Of a DNA stretch of 9,431 bases, positions 6,364 to 9,431 are shown piece by piece. Under the pieces are notes generated by a model. The model searched no databases and had not been told where the DNA came from. It saw only the letters and a list, made by a program, of their open reading frames with translations. Source of the DNA: Candidatus Njordarchaeota archaeon (GTDB lineage Archaea; Asgardarchaeota; Njordarchaeia; Njordarchaeales; Njordarchaeaceae). A program made the position numbers and the translations under genes. Positions within the stretch are counted from its first letter, which is position 1. Each line of letters starts with the position of its first letter. Location: NCBI GenBank assembly GCA_029856615.1, contig JAHKLF010000045.1:1-9431 (forward strand). The letters run 5' to 3'.

Positions 6364-7093
6364 GGGTCAGCCCCTCACATTTTTTGCATCTGGCAAAGCC
6401 ATGCTCATAGATGTGCTTTACTACGGTCTCTGCTGGACCGTGGCACATTGTTTTACCATCCAGGAGAATATACGCACGCGAAGCCTTGACATACTTGGCA
6501 ATAAATCCAGTGTGCGTTATTATTATTGCTCCTTCAGTGCCGCTTAAAAGCATCTTATTTATCGCTTCACCAAGAATTAAAATACTCTCTAAATCGACTC
6601 CAGAATCTATTTCATCTAAAATTACAAGTCTAGGTGATTGAGCCATCAATAGGAGAAGTTCGGCACGACGCATTTCTCCGCCACTAAACCCCACATTTAC
6701 GTCTCTGTTTAAATGTTCTTCGAGGTTAAGCAGAGATGCGTATATCTCTAATTTTTCTTCGGGATCTGGGACCCTCCTTCTGCTAAGTATTTCCAACGCA
6801 AGTTCTCTAAGTTTTATTCCTTTAAGCTTAGGAGGTATCTGAAAGGATGATGTAATGCCCAATGATACTCTTTCCTCCATGCTAGTGTTAGTTATATCTT
6901 TGTTATCAAAATAGATTTTACCGCCTATGATTTTAATATTTGGATTACCTAGGATAGCTTGCGCTAATGTTGATTTACCAGAACCATTTGGTCCTAGAAG
7001 TAAAACTATCTCTCCTCGATTAACATGCATAGTTACGCCTTTTAGAATTATCTTATTATTTACACTCACTTTCAAGTCTTTAATTTTAAGCAA
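6356..7093 (-). CDS. sufC: SufC, Fe-S assembly ABC-type ATPase
   Basis: 245 residues from the chosen start. It is a soluble ABC ATPase that binds SufB and uses ATP to reshape the scaffold during cluster assembly. Visible motifs are Walker A GPNGSGKST (34-42), Q-loop SSFQIP (Q85), signature FSGGE (136-140), Walker B LVILDEIDSG (156-165; DEIDSG in place of the exporter DEPTSG is usual for SufC) and the H-loop ITHTG (H194). The tail carries a CKKC pair (236 and 239) instead of the common GYxWI ending. Start choice: TTG 7093 gives the family-typical opening M-L-K-I-K-D-L and has GGAGG at 7101-7105, 7 bases upstream. ATGs at 7126 and 7114 would add 11 or 7 residues, have no SD, and sit at or before the transcription start predicted from the TATA box. 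The stop overlaps the sufB start by 8 bases. This is the first gene of the sufCB operon. Confidence 0.93.
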   Translation of the reverse strand: MLKIKDLKVSVNNKIILKGVTMHVNRGEIVLLLGPNGSGKSTLAQAILGNPNIKIIGGKIYFDNKDITNTSMEERVSLGITSSFQIPPKLKGIKLRELALEILSRRRVPDPEEKLEIYASLLNLEEHLNRDVNVGFSGGEMRRAELLLLMAQSPRLVILDEIDSGVDLESILILGEAINKMLLSGTEGAIIITHTGFIAKYVKASRAYILLDGKTMCHGPAETVVKHIYEHGFARCKKCEGLTHE

Positions 7094-7141
7094 GATCGAG
7101 CCTCCGTGATTCATATGATTTCTCATAATAGAACATGTATC

Positions 7142-7150
7142 TTTTTATAA
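7142..7150 (-). promoter_or_regulatory. TATA box of the sufCB operon
   Basis: The minus strand reads TTATAAAAA, a good archaeal TATA box. A start about 25 bases downstream falls near 7122, leaving a leader of about 28 bases with GGAGG and the TTG start at 7093. It abuts the 7152-7163 palindrome. Confidence 0.55.
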
Positions 7151-7151
7151 G

Positions 7152-7163
7152 TTATCTAGATAA
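7152..7163. promoter_or_regulatory. 12-bp perfect palindrome between divergent promoters (candidate operator)
   Basis: TTATCTAGATAA is its own reverse complement. It lies 1 base upstream of the sufC TATA box and immediately before an AT-rich TATA-like stretch (7164-7173) that could serve the plus-strand gene at 7222. That is the upstream-element position, where a dimeric regulator could act on both promoters. AT-rich DNA makes short palindromes fairly likely by chance, so this is a candidate only. Confidence 0.4.
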
Positions 7164-7221
7164 TTAGTATTTACATCCTTTCGCACTAGGTTATTCATCA
7201 TCTTAATATGTGGGGGTTTAT

Positions 7222-7926
7222 ATGACAAATGAAATATTAGAGAAAGATTTAGCTACTATTGTATTAGATCTTAAAAACAGAGGAGAAACTGAAAGAGCGG
7301 CTTTTCTACGCGATAATAAGGACGCGATTATAAGCGCCTCGTTTGCAGATAAGCTAAAAAATGCATCACCTCAGGACGTGATTGAGTATCTACTTCTTTT
7401 ACCAAATGATATATTTGTGACAACTCTTGATCAATTTACAGATATAATTGCAGAGAAACTTTCTAAAGCGCCAGTTCGGGTATTTGCACGGATCTTTAAT
7501 GAACTGCCTAAAGATCTACGAAAACAGTTTACATCCAGATTCATGGATGTAATTGTCACGTATGTAAGAGGTAGATCCATGAGCGAGTTGCTATCATTGA
7601 TTTACAATCTATCACCACCATCAAGACCAGGACTACTGAGCCCCATTAGACCTTACCTCTTCGGCAAAGACTTCCAAGAGAAAATCATCGAATCCTCCTT
7701 AGAGGACCTTGAGGCCTTTTTATCCGTATTACCTGGGGATATTAGAGGAAAACTCGTCACGCAACATAAGGATACTTTTCTAAGCGATGAATTTGGAAGG
7801 AAAATCGAAAAAGCGTCGTCAGATGAGATAATAAAAATATTAAGATGGTTTCCAAAAGATGTTTATAACGCATTTTTAGAAAAACATGGTGAAATACTAA
7901 AACAAAAAGGATTAAGGCTAGAATAA
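7222..7926 (+). CDS. All-helical tandem-repeat protein of unknown function
   Basis: 234 residues; no family recognised with confidence. It consists of about six degenerate helical repeats. A hydrophobic-LPxD turn recurs near residues 61, 96, 132 (here LSPP), 171 and 211, giving a period of 35-40, and each is followed by a helix of the form [FL][LTV]xx[HF]x[DE]. Connecting segments such as KLKNAS, KLSKAP, IIESS and KIEKAS lie at equivalent places. The N-terminal unit (about 1-46) is the most divergent and lacks the LP. This predicts a right-handed alpha-solenoid, usually a protein-binding platform; a faint likeness to MgtE_N/FliG-type helical repeats exists, but no membrane part is present. 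ATG 7222 has GGGGG 5 bases upstream; a GTG at 7210 would overlap that SD. It is the only plus-strand gene, divergent from sufC and convergent with nrdD. Cytoplasmic; ligand or partner unknown. Confidence 0.82.
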   Translation: MTNEILEKDLATIVLDLKNRGETERAAFLRDNKDAIISASFADKLKNASPQDVIEYLLLLPNDIFVTTLDQFTDIIAEKLSKAPVRVFARIFNELPKDLRKQFTSRFMDVIVTYVRGRSMSELLSLIYNLSPPSRPGLLSPIRPYLFGKDFQEKIIESSLEDLEAFLSVLPGDIRGKLVTQHKDTFLSDEFGRKIEKASSDEIIKILRWFPKDVYNAFLEKHGEILKQKGLRLE

Positions 7927-7929
7927 AAT

Positions 7930-9431
7930 TCATGCAAAATCAATAGGCTTAATCTTTCCACTTTTACCGTAATGCACTCTAAAGTAAAATTCCGCCTTTT
8001 TTCCATCATTCCAGCTTCTTATGGGTCTATAATAACCGACAATTCTGCTCCAGATATCCACATTCTTACTATTACACCTTGGACATTGGAAATATATTCC
8101 AACACCATTCCACCCACATTCCTTACAAACAGATATTGATGGAGTAATACTAAAGTATACTATCCGCGTTTTCGTAACAATATTATAAATCAAGCGCTTG
8201 AGAGCCTCGGGATCTATAGCTTCATACATGAAAAGATGAAGCATCACTCCTCCTGTGAACTCTTGTTGCACTTCGGCTTCCCATCTAATACGTTTCATTA
8301 ATGGAACATCAACGTAATATGGAACAATACTATTGCTATAAAATGGTCTACCAAGATATATGGGTATAAATACCCTTCCCTCCTTGATCAAGTCATGAAA
8401 TCTATTAACATCAAGCATAGCTAAACGATATGCTGCACTTTCAGCAGGTACCTCTTCTACGTTATATAAATACCCATCCTCTTCCTCGTATTCTTCGGCT
8501 ATCCGTCTCACATTACTGACTATTTCTTTCATTATTTTTACTGCTTCTAATGCTTTTCTGTCATCTTGCCATATATCCGGGTCACCCACAAGATTCACAA
8601 CAGCTTCCGGTAAGCCCAGTAATCCAAATGTGTTGAAATGTCCATTAAATTGCCCTAGATACCTCCTAGTTAGAGGCATAAATCCATTCATTAGTGTACT
8701 CTCATATCTCTCACGCCATGTAAGTAGAATTGCCCTCGCTAATTCTAGTTTTTGATATAATCCATCATAAAATTCATTTAAGTCGCCATCCGCTTCAATA
8801 GCTAATCGAGGCAAATTAATGGTAACGACTCCTATACTCCCGGTAGCATCCGGTAATGCCCATAATCCCCTTATTCTTCCACTCTTTTTCAGAAACTCAT
8901 AAACTTCTTCCCTTTCTTCTTTAACTACTTTGAATATCGCATTCTTAGTTGATAATCTAGAAGTATCAATCGTTAACCTACAACACATTGCGTATAGAGC
9001 AGAAACATCAGAAGCATAACCATTTAGAAGATAGAAAGATCCTCTTTTTGCTAACGTTTTGAAGAAAAGATGTGTCAAGTCACCCCACTTTGTCTCGTTC
9101 CAATCAAAATTTTTTGTCAACATGACTGTTATTATTGGAAATGTAAATGGCTGGCCTCGTGCATCTCCCTCTAAATAAAGCTCAAAGAGCTTTCTATTAA
9201 TCATTATTGCTTCGTCTAAATAATCCCCCAGCGATCCAACTCTTTTTCCGCCTACATATGCCTCACCATTTAAGAGATCAGGTGCCGTATCAAGCACAAT
9301 AGTTATATTTGTGAATGGGCTCTGGTAACCTATTCTGCTGGGATAATTCAACTCGAAAACCATTCTCTGCAGGGCTTGTTTAATTGCTCTCTCGTCAGCC
9401 TTATCAGCTCTGACAAAAGGCGCCATATATA
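7930..9431 (-). CDS. nrdD: Anaerobic (class III) ribonucleoside-triphosphate reductase, C-terminal part (cut by right edge)
   Basis: Glycyl-radical enzyme that reduces ribonucleotides to deoxyribonucleotides without oxygen. Numbering from the Met at 9426: SRIGYQSPFTNITI (30-43), the active-site finger loop YAMCCRL with C148/C149, IGVVTINLPRLA, FNTFGLLGLPEA, VPAESAAYRLA with E329, QQEFTGGVMLHLF, a zinc site C434xxC437...C448xxC451, and the glycyl-radical motif RIVGYYRP with G464. All signature parts of the C-terminal two thirds are intact. The frame is open to the window edge, and MAPFVRAD corresponds to the internal xAPFVRxD segment of other NrdDs, so this Met is most likely internal. The missing N-terminus would hold the rest of the barrel and probably an ATP cone (families usually 600-780 residues). 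The radical-SAM activase NrdG is required but not in view. A T-rich signal in minus orientation (7908-7899) inside the convergent gene may end its transcript. Confidence 0.95.
   Translation of the reverse strand, partial: YMAPFVRADKADERAIKQALQRMVFELNYPSRIGYQSPFTNITIVLDTAPDLLNGEAYVGGKRVGSLGDYLDEAIMINRKLFELYLEGDARGQPFTFPIITVMLTKNFDWNETKWGDLTHLFFKTLAKRGSFYLLNGYASDVSALYAMCCRLTIDTSRLSTKNAIFKVVKEEREEVYEFLKKSGRIRGLWALPDATGSIGVVTINLPRLAIEADGDLNEFYDGLYQKLELARAILLTWRERYESTLMNGFMPLTRRYLGQFNGHFNTFGLLGLPEAVVNLVGDPDIWQDDRKALEAVKIMKEIVSNVRRIAEEYEEEDGYLYNVEEVPAESAAYRLAMLDVNRFHDLIKEGRVFIPIYLGRPFYSNSIVPYYVDVPLMKRIRWEAEVQQEFTGGVMLHLFMYEAIDPEALKRLIYNIVTKTRIVYFSITPSISVCKECGWNGVGIYFQCPRCNSKNVDIWSRIVGYYRPIRSWNDGKKAEFYFRVHYGKSGKIKPIDFA

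Noticed and set aside
6272..6547. Plus-strand open frames across the sufC/sufB junction
   Set aside because: They are antisense to two unmistakable genes with intact family motifs and show no motif of their own.
9424..9426. Met at 9426 as the true nrdD start, implying an unusually short 498-residue enzyme
   Set aside because: The frame continues to the window edge, no ribosome-binding site can be seen in the few bases left, and the following APFVRAD matches an internal segment of NrdD proteins.

Overview
This window looks like the chromosome of an anaerobic, probably thermophilic archaeon, most likely of the Thermoproteota/TACK lineage. That placement is an inference from gene content and signals, not from a marker gene. 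The DNA is AT-rich. Promoters look like archaeal TATA boxes, and Shine-Dalgarno (SD) motifs of the GGAGG or GGTG type precede ATG and, unusually often, TTG starts. Genes end in T-tracts. The recognisable enzymes are a class III (oxygen-sensitive) ribonucleotide reductase and a minimal two-gene SufC-SufB iron-sulfur system.

Layout, left to right: (1) bases 1-62, minus strand, the first 20 codons of a short-chain dehydrogenase that runs off the left edge. (2) 119-766, minus, a HAD-superfamily phosphatase resembling phosphoserine phosphatase. (3) 846-2981, minus, a 711-residue TrmB-like regulator with a proline-free coiled coil of about 490 residues between its DNA-binding head and its C-terminal domain. 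(4) 3082-3783, minus, a winged-helix regulator with four membrane segments and an inverted repeat around its putative TATA box. (5) 4060-5016, minus, an unrecognised protein with a zincin-like HALTHH ... EERFAEW signature. (6) 5134-6363 and 6356-7093, minus, the overlapping pair sufC-sufB. (7) 7222-7926, plus, a small all-helical protein made of about six degenerate 35-40-residue repeats, divergent from sufC across a palindrome. (8) 7930 to the right edge, minus, the C-terminal 500 or so residues of NrdD, convergent with the repeat protein 3 bases away.

SufC and SufB are expected to assemble Fe-S clusters in the cytoplasm. NrdD makes deoxynucleotides without oxygen and depends on a radical-SAM Fe-S activase (NrdG) not present here. 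The two regulators and the zincin-like protein each have their own leader region, so there is no proof that they form one operon, but they are consecutive and co-oriented. The least explained parts are the coiled-coil TrmB-like protein, the helical-repeat protein, and the zincin-like protein that lacks the catalytic glutamate of HExxH. No rRNA, tRNA, CRISPR array, insertion sequence or integrase was seen. No gene-free stretch exceeds 300 bases; the longest is 3784-4059, described below.
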